Of a stretch of 64,000 nucleotides of DNA, positions 36,779 to 46,531 are shown piece after piece (within the stretch, counting starts at the first letter, position 1; each line of letters opens with the position of its first letter). The notes below the pieces were generated by a model. The model made no database searches and was not told the DNA's origin. It saw only the letters and a list, made by a program, of their open reading frames with translations. Source of the DNA: Gelatoporia subvermispora B (lineage: Eukaryota > Basidiomycota > Agaricomycetes > Polyporales > Gelatoporiaceae). The position numbers and the translations under genes were made by a program. Location: NCBI GenBank assembly GCA_000320605.2, contig KB445807.1, forward strand, positions 125,825-189,824, written 5' to 3'.

Positions 36779-37432
36779 GTATGGTTGTAGACATAGTTGG
36801 ACTGCAGAAGTAAGCATACCGATGTCATATTCCGCCCTGAAGGAGAGAGACTCGTGATTCAACACACCCGTAATTGTAGAAGACAGCTGACCGGATTGTT
36901 ATACTGCGGACTATAAGGGTTCGGAACATAGTGTATTGGACTGTATTGCATAAATCTATTGCAACTGAAAAGTAGATCAGCAGGTTGTGTGTATTCGGGT
37001 GTGATCCGAGGCGAGCCTTATGCTGCTTATGAATGAGGCTCTTACTTTACGGCCAGTTATGGTCGAAGCGAAGGTTCACTGCATTCTTAGTGTCTTCGTA
37101 TTATGTGGCTGTGGGATGTACGGAGTATACTTCGCGATGCGCTACGAAAGGGTCAGTGACATCCGACCCATCGAAACTGAGGGGAGCCATCTCATAGTGT
37201 AAGATCATCGTGTATAACTCGAGAGACAATCCTGGCTTGTTTGCCGTGGATGATGCAGATGTGTGTGAACGAGGACAATACAATGCTATCTGTCCTCCAG
37301 TGAATGGAGCAGGATGATGTTACATTTTGCGTCACCAAAAAGGCGGCTACATGCGCTCGTTAGCATTCGCCGCACCGCACAAATTTCCGCACAATCACTC
37401 ACCATCTCCATTGTCCTTCCTCTCCCTCCCTC
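36779..37432. other. Intergenic spacer
   Basis: Between the decayed SDR and the 3' end of the NAD(H) kinase. No gene seen. Confidence 0.5.
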
Positions 37433-40400
37433 CTACGTCCTACTATGCCTCAACAGTGCCTTGCTCCGGAATGTCGCATTATACTGCAACAGATTATTGA
37501 TATCCCTCACCCAATCGTCCTCCGTTCCCGGCCCCGCGCCCTCGCCCTCACGCTTCCCGCCCTCCTCCGCCGTCAGCGCCTCTTCCCGCACCGTCCGCGC
37601 GCCCGCACGGTCGAGCGGGTCCGATATCGACGACCGGTTGATGCACGGGATCGGGTACAGCGACGCCTGCACCGTCACGGACTCGCCCGGGCTTAGCACA
37701 TGCGACACCTGTCCATCCATCGATAGGCCCGCCGCAGCCCGGCTGCGCTCGCTAATCTGTGCAGTTCAGTTGGTCAGCGGAACGTGTCTTGGGACGAGGC
37801 CACGTCAGCGCCCAGCGCGCCACTGCGCTCTATTCTTATTCTGGGGCGGCGGACGGGTAGGTATTTGTCCCACCTGCTCCAAAAATACGACTCGTAGGAT
37901 CTACTTCACAGCGCAGCGAGGATGCACCGCATATCCCGTGGAGATACATATCTCCGCAATTTGAGATTGCAAACACCGCGCTCTGTCGGACGCCCGACAC
38001 AAATAACAGTTGAAAATCACGCCGGCTCATTGGTGAAACCAATAGGCCCTGCTCCTAGCACCAGGACAGCTCATGATCCCAAGGAAGGGGCCCAGGGACC
38101 AAGGATCCACGCATAGCCCATTGGTCCATAGAGGCCCCGCTCCTCGCTCGAGGCGCCCCGAGCCACAGCCGAGTCCGAGCTGAGAAATCCGACCAAAAAC
38201 ACGGGGACTTACTCGTAATGTCAGCTTCGAATTTGCCGGGAATACGAGAGGCCGGAAGCTCAGGCTTCGCGGGCAGATTGGCGTGAGGACAATCGCAGAT
38301 AGGGACGGGTGGACGATGGGACCGCCTGCGGAGAGCGAGTACGCCGTCGAGCCCGTTGGTGTCGAGACAATGAGTCCATCGGACTGTGTTCAGAGCAGCC
38401 AGTAACCGAATAGAACGAGACAGTGATAGAAGATCGGTGAGTGAGAGGTAGTAGAATAACAGCAGGTGCAAGAGACTTACGACCGCCTCTGTCAGATGTT
38501 GCCCATCCACGAACACATCGATCGTGTTCAGATGTGGGCTCGAGCCTCGATGCAGCGCGACCTCATTCATGACCTGCCAGTCTGGGAACAGTCACTTCAG
38601 CGAGCATGCCAGCGGTTGAACATCGTCAATAACGCACCTTCACAATGCGCGCCTACCCGCGAACCATCGGTACCCTGGAACGTGCACGCGAGGCGCATCC
38701 GGTTCAGCACCGTCACGCGCCCCGCGAACGCGCTGTCCAGTGCTTTCGCATAGTCGTCGATGTCTGCGCACGTCCGTCGGCCGTTAGTAGAAGCGCAGAG
38801 GTGTATGAGAGGACAAGAATTACGCACGGAAAGGTAGAAGGAACCCGAGCGTGCCCATCGAAAAACTGAGCACGGGGGGAACGGCGCCGACCTTGAACAG
38901 CGACGACGCATGCAGGATCGTGCCGTCACCTCCAAGGGTCACAACAAGGTCGATCGGATGTGCTTCGGGCCCTGCACGACCACGCACAAGGGCAGCGATG
39001 ATTGAGAGAACACAGCGCGTCATCAGCAAGCGAGAAGAGACACAATGATTCCGCGACGCACCTGGGCTCCAGACCTCCGCGCCCTCAGGGATGTCCGGCC
39101 GGTCTTCATGGAACACACGCACGCCCGGATGTCTTTCGCGGACATAGCTACATGCACCCGTCTGTCAGCATCCTACTCCTAACTCGCGCAGAATAAAGGA
39201 GGAAAGACAGAACAAGAACGCCGCCGAGAACCGATTCCCCTCCGCCTGCACACGGCACCGTTCGTTGGAGTCCACCTATGCACCACGCCTACGCGCCCGC
39301 CCGTACACTGAGCTGAACGTCCAGCGAGGTGGTCGTCCGCGCCTTCGCCCTCTCCCAAGGAAGCGACAACGGCGAGACATGACCGCCTCAGGCACCACAG
39401 TAGCTTTGCTCGACGTGCCATCCCTTATAGGCGTAGTGCATTCCCCACAGGTCCACAGAGGCACATCGCCTCCACCGCCACAGCCCGCCACACGCCCGAC
39501 TATCACGTCCGTCGCCCTGAACGACACCAGAAATGTTTCGGATGTCCTGCCATCATCCCACCCCGCCCGCACCGGACTCTCTTACGAGCACAGCGACGGC
39601 ACCCTGCGCCCTTGCCCTGCCGATTTGGAGTCTCTACCCAGGTCGACCCTCAACCCCTCGGATGTAACCGAGCAGAGCGGCTCCGTTCCGGTACGAGAAC
39701 CTCGTGTCGTTCAGCGCGGCCAGTGGATGTGCGAGTGCGTGTGCAGGGCGGGGGGTCGGTGGGGAGTACGGTGCGCAGCGCCCTCGATGCATCTCAATCG
39801 CGGACTGTCTTATTGCGTGAAGCTCCGACGCGATCGGGCGAGGTAGCGTACGAGTATTTACGGGTGTAAACCCACGCATATATCCTGCCCACGGGCGAGA
39901 CCCTAGCTTGCGCGGCAACTCTACACCGACAAAGACGTATTGCGTAGCGGTGTTATGAGTGGGGCGAGGTGGGCGAGATGTAAGAGAGATCGCGGTAAAG
40001 ACGGAGAGCATGCGCAGGAGACCGTGTTCGGGCATTGACGTGCAGAGATGGAGGAGTCGGAGAGGGCGCAAGACGTCCGGATCGTGGCAACAATGCTTGA
40101 TGCCAGTCGCTCAGATCTCCCGCAAATCCAGCACCGCCACGGACAGAAGACGGGCAGCTGGGACAGTGATGCAAAAAATCTGAGCCGTACGCATGTCCCG
40201 AGGACGAGGCACCTAAGCTACGCACGTATGTGCATTTGCGAACATGGATGCCGAAAGCGTAGGCAATGATACGAAAAGGACGTACAACAAAAACATGATA
40301 GGAAGTAAAGGACGTACTGTAGTAACGTTTTGATGGCCTCATTCACGTCCTCTGTCCTCCGCTTATTCACGATCAGCACAGATTTCGGCGGTGTGTATTG

Positions 40401-40641
40401 ACGATCAGCTGTCCTGTCTTGCGCCCGGTCAGTCCAGGATCCCGTACATCACGAAGCATAACGCGTCCATGCACGAAGAAAGCACATACGTTGCAAGACC
40501 ACGCACTGATCGCGCTTGCTTGATATCCTGAGGATGCCGACAGGGACGCGAGAGGAGCGAGAGGGGGCGCTTGGCAAGACACGCCCGCCTCGAGGTAGAA
40601 GAGCACAGAGATCGCGCGAGCAGGGGCAGCAGGGATGCCAT
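37433..40641 (-). CDS. POS5-like: Mitochondrial NAD(H) kinase, Pos5 type
   Basis: Eight exons solve exactly: 40490-40641, 40318-40413, 39062-39147, 38828-38971, 38638-38763, 38481-38581, 38213-38383 and 37433-37756, giving 399 residues. The start [20 protein letters not shown] begins an Arg/Ser-rich, acid-poor presequence typical of mitochondrial import. The ATP-NAD kinase fold follows: [33 protein letters not shown] (the GGDGT motif), [42 protein letters not shown] and a late LSMDG. The enzyme makes NADP(H) from NAD(H) and ATP; the HRGSSPHL and GTLGFLLPF wording favours the Pos5 matrix NADH kinase over cytosolic forms. Intron 2 is 1170 bp and the last intron 456 bp; the rest are 56-97 bp. 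A retroelement begins 66 bp upstream of the start codon. Confidence 0.92.
39148..40317 (-). other. Oversized intron 2 of the NAD(H) kinase
   Basis: Donor gtacgt at 40317 and acceptor catgtag at 39148 flank 1170 bp where this gene's other introns are 56-97 bp (456 bp for the last). A minus-strand open frame (39634-40071) shows no known domain. Words such as CGTGTCGTTCAGCGC (near 39710) recur near 60990, suggesting repeat-derived filler. Confidence 0.6.
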
Positions 40642-41252
40642 CGTCAGAGTGTAGACACGCGAACGCGAGCGTTGGGCGTCGGTCGTCAGGCGTCGGCGGC
40701 TGCGAGTACTGAAGGGTGCTTAATTATAACAATTCGTCACGTCACGTCCTTCAATTGTATTGTTAATTTTTGCGGTTTTCACGTCACGCTGTCTGACCAA
40801 TTGTTAAGTGTCTGACCACCTTAAAACAGGCTCAAACCTGTTCAGAAACCCTCTAAAACCGCTCTATTATCTTGCTGTAACATACCACATGTGAAACAAA
40901 GGCTTCAAAAGCTGTTAAACCTCACGGAGTGCAAACACCCAATTCCGACACTCCAAACCAGTCAGAGCCGGTAGAAAGCGCCTGTTCTAATGCTTGATCG
41001 ATCTCAAGAAATCTCGATGAACTGGTTTTTCCAAGCAATTGGACAACAACATTGGAGGAAAACTTGATGCTGCAGCTCATTGTAGTCCCTGTCGCCGCCC
41101 TATATTCTATGCTGCTGCACCTGAAAGACCAATTGTTACTAATCTAATCTCGTGGTGGCTTCAGAGACGCGTCACGCGGGGGAATTGTATAGATGGTCGC
41201 GGCCATGCCGGCTAAGCGCGTGGCAGGGCCCGAGATCCTCATTGCATGATGT

Positions 41253-42461
41253 CTATAGTCTATTCTGGAGTGCTTTGTAGGGGTTGGTGACTCGACAGAT
41301 GGGATATGCGATGCAGGATACGACCACGTCGTGACAACAGGAGAGGGTACAGGCCAGGCAGTCGACCAACAGGAGGTAAATGAAAAACACGGGCGCAATC
41401 TTGATACCATTTGAGGGTTGCGCATGCGCGGGCACACGGCATGTCTTGTAATGTCCGCTCAACGCAGGGGACGGCGGCTGAGGGAAAAGGAACCCGCTGT
41501 ACAGCATAGGGTGCTTGCACACATATGCTGTCCAAGCGTCTGAAGTCCAGCGTCCCGCCGCTTGTATGAACGATGGAGGCTGGCGAAGTTCGGCGAGTGC
41601 AGTTGCTCCTCCTGCGCGCAACGAGTGACCTGAGATTTTGCGCAAGAAGAACTTGCGCAAATGGCTCGTGAACCACGATCGTGTGGGTGGTCGTCCAACG
41701 TTCGTCACCCATAGCGCCGGGTGCAAGGGGAAACGTCGGTCGCGCTCACGTAGGTACTCCGTGAAGCACGCGATCACGTCGGGTGCGTTCGGGAACGTCT
41801 TCACGATGACATGGTTTCCTTCAAACAACGGGTCGGCTTTGTGTGCAGGAAGCAGGAATTCGAAGCTGTCGGCGTGCACGCGAATGGACAACCGTAATGT
41901 TAGTTTTGCGGGGTTACGCAATTCCACCTTGTCGGGCTGCACCATCTCTCCCAAGCGCAGCAGCGCGTGGAAACCCGTAAGCAGCATCGCCAAGAATAGT
42001 TTGTCGTCCAGGGTATTGCTCGGATGCAGTGTTCGGTACACCACAGACAAATTGGAAACAGTGAGTGCTTGTTTTCGACTAATAGGTTGGCTGAACATCC
42101 GCTTGCAGCCTTTGAGCGTTCTGGCCACCAGACGGGAGGCGCGCATTCTGCGCACCTCTGGGAAATGGTCCTCGAGTTCGTGGCATATGCCCGAGAGGTA
42201 CGAATCGACGGAACGCGGTTCGATGTGAGCGCACATGAAAACCACGTAGAAGCTGAGAGTGTCCTCGGTCGGAGCGACCGGGAAGTTGTGTAGAGTGCAG
42301 AAGTTAAGATATGAGTGGAGTGCTGACAAATAAGACTGCTTTGTCGACAGGTCGATCGTGTGGCCAAGCGCAATAGATCGCGCTCGGATCAGGCAATCGA
42401 GGGGCCACGGCTCGCGTCTTGGTTGCCGTGACCGTGAGATATTGTACATCATTTCTTGCAC
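41253..42461 (-). CDS. Tyrosine recombinase of the DIRS-like element
   Basis: An uninterrupted 402-codon frame. An N-terminal helical SAM-like region (IDLSTKQSYLSALHSYLNFC) is followed by the catalytic domain: FHALLRLGEMVQ with the first arginine, GHSLRAGGATALAEL with the H-x-x-R pair, and GRWTSDAWTAYVCKHP with the likely nucleophilic tyrosine. These are the R..HxxR..Y residues of phage-integrase-type recombinases, which here would integrate a circular cDNA. The start overlaps the end of the RNase H reading by about 13 bp. The first ATG of the frame was taken as the start; the last 50 or so residues beyond the catalytic Tyr look non-conserved. Confidence 0.85.
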   Translation of the reverse strand: MQEMMYNISRSRQPRREPWPLDCLIRARSIALGHTIDLSTKQSYLSALHSYLNFCTLHNFPVAPTEDTLSFYVVFMCAHIEPRSVDSYLSGICHELEDHFPEVRRMRASRLVARTLKGCKRMFSQPISRKQALTVSNLSVVYRTLHPSNTLDDKLFLAMLLTGFHALLRLGEMVQPDKVELRNPAKLTLRLSIRVHADSFEFLLPAHKADPLFEGNHVIVKTFPNAPDVIACFTEYLRERDRRFPLHPALWVTNVGRPPTRSWFTSHLRKFFLRKISGHSLRAGGATALAELRQPPSFIQAAGRWTSDAWTAYVCKHPMLYSGFLFPQPPSPALSGHYKTCRVPAHAQPSNGIKIAPVFFIYLLLVDCLACTLSCCHDVVVSCIAYPICRVTNPYKALQNRL

Positions 42462-44437
42462 GCCCCCAGCGCATCCTGTGGGGGTATGAAGGGTAGTATG
42501 TTGAGCCCGGGGTGGATCTCGAGGGCACGATCAAGGGCACCGCGAGAGAGCGCATCCGCCACCGTGTTTTCCTGTCCGGGGATCCAATGCACATGCACGT
42601 CAAGATCGAGGTCGATCCGCACGTCAATGGCCGAACGCAGGATTCTGTTGTACTCAGGCTGAGCGCACAGCGAGTTGAAAATGTGCACGGTGTTGCTATT
42701 GTCAGAATATATCCCGAGGCGGCGGATATGACGCCCAAGCTAATTGAAGTCCCGGACTTTGTGCAGGGCCACGCAGGCTGTCAAAGCCTCTGTGAAAAAG
42801 ATCACGCCGGGAGGTACTCCAGACGGTATAGAACTGGTATAGCCACATCCTAACCAGGGGAAATAGATTCCGAGCCCGGACCCGGATGCGTCCACATAAG
42901 CGATCTCGTGACTGACATCGGTTTGGGTAAGGTCACTGGTGGCCCATTCCTCGGCACCGAAGAAGTGCACTCCGGAGGAGATTTCTACGTGGTGTGAGAA
43001 CCACTCCAGCTCGTTAACGATGGATTGGTTGACATGAATGCTCGCGTTCATTTTGTCCTTGCCCGCAGTCTTCGCGTACAGGCTCGATAGAGCCGGCTTT
43101 AAGAGTGGGTAAACGTTGAGGGACCAATTAACATATCCCGCTAGGGACAGGAACTCGCGAAGTGTGTGACGGCATCGTCCCGTAGTTGTGTCACAGAACT
43201 TCTCGATTGCTTTCAGCAGAGCCGCCTTGCTCTCGCTGGTCATAGACACCGTCATAGTGTTAGGATCGACGTCGAAACCTATGATCGGGATGATGGGGCC
43301 GTAAATCTGCTTCTTGAATTCATGCGGGATCCCGAGCTCATCCCAGATCTGGAGGAGCAAGACCTGGGCACGGGGATAGTAATATCCGTAGGGTTTGTAA
43401 TACTCGAGCTGTCCCTCCTCTTCGGCACCGTAATTGTCATCGACATAGCCGAGGAGGGTGATGAGGTGCATCTGGATCACAATCCAGATGACTAAGCTAA
43501 TAAAGGCGTTCCAGATCCGTTGGGATCCTCGATTGCCGAACACATTGCAATGGTCGACGTGACGTTTCCCGCCTATAGTCACGATTTGCTTGATCTGCCA
43601 AAACGGGGACATTGGCATTAAGCGATAGGCGTGGGACACGTCCGATTTCCACATCACTAAAGAACGCTGATGTTCACGTCGGATTCTTCGGAGAGCCTGA
43701 CCCAGCGCTGGGATGCCATCCAGCACCACGCCCGCGATCGCCTCCCGAGGGATCATGGAATTAAGAGAGTACGCGCCAGCACTGTGGTTAGTGACTAGTC
43801 GCATTTTGTCGGAGTGCGGCTTTGGCACCGCGTGTACAGGCATGCAGTACATGCCTGGAAGGAGGTCCAGCCCGAAAGCTTCAGAGAAACGCCCCGCTGC
43901 TAGTTCCTCTTGGCGCTGAGTCTCGAGAAACGCCGCCACGGCCTCGTCGGTGGGCTCGGGCCGCACCTCGTCCCAGGTGACGGGATATTCTTCGGGGCGC
44001 TCCGCCCAGGGCCAAAAACCCTCACGAAGCCCTCGGACAACCGACTTGACAAACGGTCGATTCGGATGATCCCTCAGCAATTCGTCGAAACGGTCGATAT
44101 TGATGGGTGTGACAATGTGAAAGAGATGGGGATACTGGCGCAGGGTGGCATTTACCACCGGATCGCTGCGCTCGGTCTCAGGCACGTCCGGCAGAGGCGG
44201 GTGACACAATGTGGAGTCGGCCACAGTAAAGATGTCGGGCCCCATGTTGCTCCAGAGAAGGCCTCGCGCATATCGGGGGCGCCTATCTTGGATAGACTCA
44301 CCCGGATCAATCCTTCCGGTTCGGGCATGCCCCAATGGTGTGGGCACTCGACTCGCAATTGGAGCAGGCATGTCGGTAACGGCAGGTCCCGGCATTTGAG
44401 GGACAGGCGCCGAGGTTCCAGCGCTGGCACGGCTCAT
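42449..44437 (-). pseudogene. Pol of the DIRS-like element (RT and RNase H), one stop
   Basis: Reverse transcriptase motifs in order: AVPKPHSDKMRLVTNHSAG, SLVMWKSDVSHAYRLMPM (motif A Asp), GNRGSQRIWNAFISLVIW and LLGYVDDNYG (the YVDD active site). RNase H follows with AYVDASGSGLGIYFPW and, after the stop, VHWIPGQENTVADALSRG. A TAG at 42740-42742 interrupts the RNase H domain, and the same frame continues to 42449, so CAG-to-TAG is the likely cause. The ATG at 44437 is the first plausible start after Gag; the open frame reaches further back over Gag in another phase, which I treat as a shadow. Confidence 0.8.
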
Positions 44438-44465
44438 TGTGAGATCTAGGAGTTGACGCGCGCGC

Positions 44466-45512
44466 TCAATCCCAGTTTCGGCTTGGTTCAGAGTTAGCGC
44501 CAGCTCCGATAGATTGGAGGTACTTGGTGTGAAGGCTGGCAAAGCGGCCAGTGTCGGTGAGCTCGAGGTTACGGTGCGTCGCCACGTATTGGCGTACTGC
44601 GTTGTCGAAATCAAGGACATGCTGCTGATGTGATTCTCCGACCGAGGAGAAGATCTCAGACACGTAGCGCCCATATTCCAATAATTCGGGACGCCTGTGT
44701 GGGAATGTGAAGGAAGTAGCCTCGACCGTGACGTTCCAGGCTCGGTACCACTCGCCCTCAGTTCGCACGCGTCGGACAGGCATGATTCCAGCGTGGGAGA
44801 GCTCGAATTCTCCGATGCGCTCGGCTTGTTTATCATCTCGTCCGAGGGAGAAGATGCTTGATAGCACTTTGTCGAGATTGACTGGTTTCCCAGCGAGTAC
44901 ATTTGTCCATTCGGACTCGGGGAATGCAGGCACTGATGCAGACTGCATGACCGAGGTACGGGTATACTTGGGTTCAACCCCGTAGGTCTGAAGGAGGTGC
45001 AAGGTGTTCCTGCAGGAGGAGGAGAGATGTCGTCCGGCCAGGAGACGATCGGTAACAACCCAGGGCCATTGTTCTGGCTGGGCACAATGGCGTCGTCCAC
45101 TGTCATCGTCGGCGGGTGATTTCGATCTGGATCGAGGGCGCTTGAGCCCGACCGGTAGATCTTCCCGGGCAGGATCTCCGGGTTCATCGTTATTCTCTGT
45201 AGTAGGCTCAACCGCGGGTTCGGATCGCTCAGGCGCTCCTCCAACGAGGGTGTCGTGAGCGTCGAGCAGCCCGATGTAACTGAGGTATGACTCGTAGGTC
45301 CCGTCGTCCCCAATGGGCTCGTTGCTGCTGTCGGCGAGTAGGACCGACGTGAGGGAGTGATTGGTGTGGAGCCGGCTGATCTCCCCCCGTTGATAGGTGT
45401 CCACGATGTTCTGGCAGTGTTGAAGCCCCGCCGGTGCGGGTTCAGTGACTGGCGTGGGTACGGATGGTACCCCTGAATTCGTTCTCGGTGCTTCCTCGGC
45501 ATTGGAACCCAT
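44466..45512 (-). CDS. Gag-like protein of the DIRS-like element
   Basis: An open frame of 348 residues at the 5' side of the element. It has an acidic/Pro-rich N-terminus, a basic patch (GLKRPRSRSKSPADDDSGRR), then a helical region (ESEWTNVLAGKPVNLDKVLS, EWYRAWNVTVEATSFTFPHR, NAVRQYVATHRNLELTDTG). The same words precede RT in other Agaricomycete DIRS-like elements as I remember them. No zinc knuckle is seen. It presumably packages the element RNA. Confidence 0.65.
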   Translation of the reverse strand: MGSNAEEAPRTNSGVPSVPTPVTEPAPAGLQHCQNIVDTYQRGEISRLHTNHSLTSVLLADSSNEPIGDDGTYESYLSYIGLLDAHDTLVGGAPERSEPAVEPTTENNDEPGDPAREDLPVGLKRPRSRSKSPADDDSGRRHCAQPEQWPWVVTDRLLAGRHLSSSCRNTLHLLQTYGVEPKYTRTSVMQSASVPAFPESEWTNVLAGKPVNLDKVLSSIFSLGRDDKQAERIGEFELSHAGIMPVRRVRTEGEWYRAWNVTVEATSFTFPHRRPELLEYGRYVSEIFSSVGESHQQHVLDFDNAVRQYVATHRNLELTDTGRFASLHTKYLQSIGAGANSEPSRNWD

Positions 45513-46083
45513 GTATTGATACGAAAGATGGGAGCGAAGCGAGTTTAATAGCGAGAACTACGCCATTGTCAGCCTTGGGCGGCCGAAGCAGAAAAGGCGT
45601 TGCCTGAGGGTGACTCACCTAGCGGACAGCAGTGGGCGGTCGAAGCAGAAAAGCGAGGATTTTCTGCGCTGCCTGCTGCCCACTATTAGTGAGGAGGCTG
45701 ACCGTCGGCGGATTACCCGATTTGGGCAATGCCACGCGACGCGAGCGCTCTGCCTATTTTGTACGCCACCCGCGAGGGCTTTCGCTGGTGGGTTACGCAG
45801 CCGCGTGCCCAAAAACACAGCCGGATACGCGACGAGCGTGCGGGACGCTGTCGGATACGCTGCGGCTGCAGAAGCGGCAGGTTACGGTGCACCACTGGTG
45901 GTGCACGAGCTCACGCAGAGGCGAGCGACTGGCCTCGATTAGACTTATGTAATCCCCCATTAAATTCGATGTTACTCGACACAGGTCCTGTCGCGTCACA
46001 GTGAAGTCCAATTGTTATCAATTACACCTAATTGTTAGGTCACACTGTCACACTCGATTGTTATAATTAAGCACCCTTCAGTA

Positions 46084-46236
46084 GGTCGCTGTTCGTCGCA
46101 GGAGTCGGTGGCAGAGGCGAGTCACGATCGGGGATGATCTTGCTCACCGAGTCACGTGCTCAGCCTCTCCCGCCAATCACAGCAATCGCATGCTCGACAT
46201 CTCCCTCTCCTCACGCGTTGTTCATCGTCGCTCACC
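46084..46236 (-). promoter_or_regulatory. Displaced upstream region of the NAD(H) kinase
   Basis: This 153-bp host piece lies between the two mobile elements. It contains CCGCCAATCAC (a CCAAT-type site, near 46171) and ends in CGCTCACC. Near copies of its sequence occur at about 54215-54300, 57725-57840 and 60362-60480, the first two immediately upstream of decayed kinase exons. It would be the original kinase promoter, now about 5.4 kb from its gene. Confidence 0.5.
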
Positions 46237-46260
46237 AGGCCCCGGGAAACTCCCCCTTAT

Positions 46261-46382
46261 GTTTATGTCCGGATAGCCTATTTGGGAGCCAAATTTTGGC
46301 CATATTCCTTTGTCAGATAGCCTAATTTGAGCCCCCGGAGGGCCGCTAGCGCCCGTAGCCTTATGCCAGATAGCATATTTTA
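46261..46382. repeat. Left subterminal repeats of the 6.1-kb transposon
   Basis: GGATAGCCTATTT, AGATAGCCTAATTT and AGATAGCATATTTT occur within 120 bp of the left end; two more (AGATAGCGTATTT, AGATAGCATATTT) occur at about 52231-52265 near the right end. Such repeats near the ends are typical transposase-binding sites. Confidence 0.6.
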
Positions 46383-46531
46383 CACCGTGATGAGGCGTCG
46401 AGATTCGGCCACGTGAGCGGGCACAAATGGTCACGAGACCTCGTCGCGAGCACGCAAAGTAGCCATGTACACGCAGCGGAGCGGCTGTACCGCGTAATAA
46501 GGACGAATTCTCGGTCGTACATGAGCAAAAA

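Larger units (their letters stand above)
40707..46083 (-). mobile_element. DIRS-like tyrosine-recombinase retroelement
   Basis: Inverted terminal repeats of 27 bp lie at 40707-40733 and 46057-46083 (shared word GGGTGCTTAATTATAAC). Inside, all on the minus strand, are a Gag-like frame, an RT/RNase H frame and a tyrosine recombinase, the set that defines DIRS elements. Such elements lack a DDE integrase and usually make no target duplication; none is visible. The element sits in the upstream region of the NAD(H) kinase gene. A TAG in the pol frame suggests it is no longer autonomous. Confidence 0.8.

Noticed and set aside
39310..39390. Apparent N-terminus of the NAD(H) kinase ([15 protein letters not shown]) next to exon 3
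   Set aside because: The phase does not fit and the nucleotide-binding strand is missing; the true exon 2 ([10 protein letters not shown]) at 40318-40413 fits phase and family.
44438..45502. Upstream extension of the DIRS pol frame over Gag
   Set aside because: Residues there are Ser/Pro/Arg-rich without motifs and overlap a better Gag-like frame in another phase.
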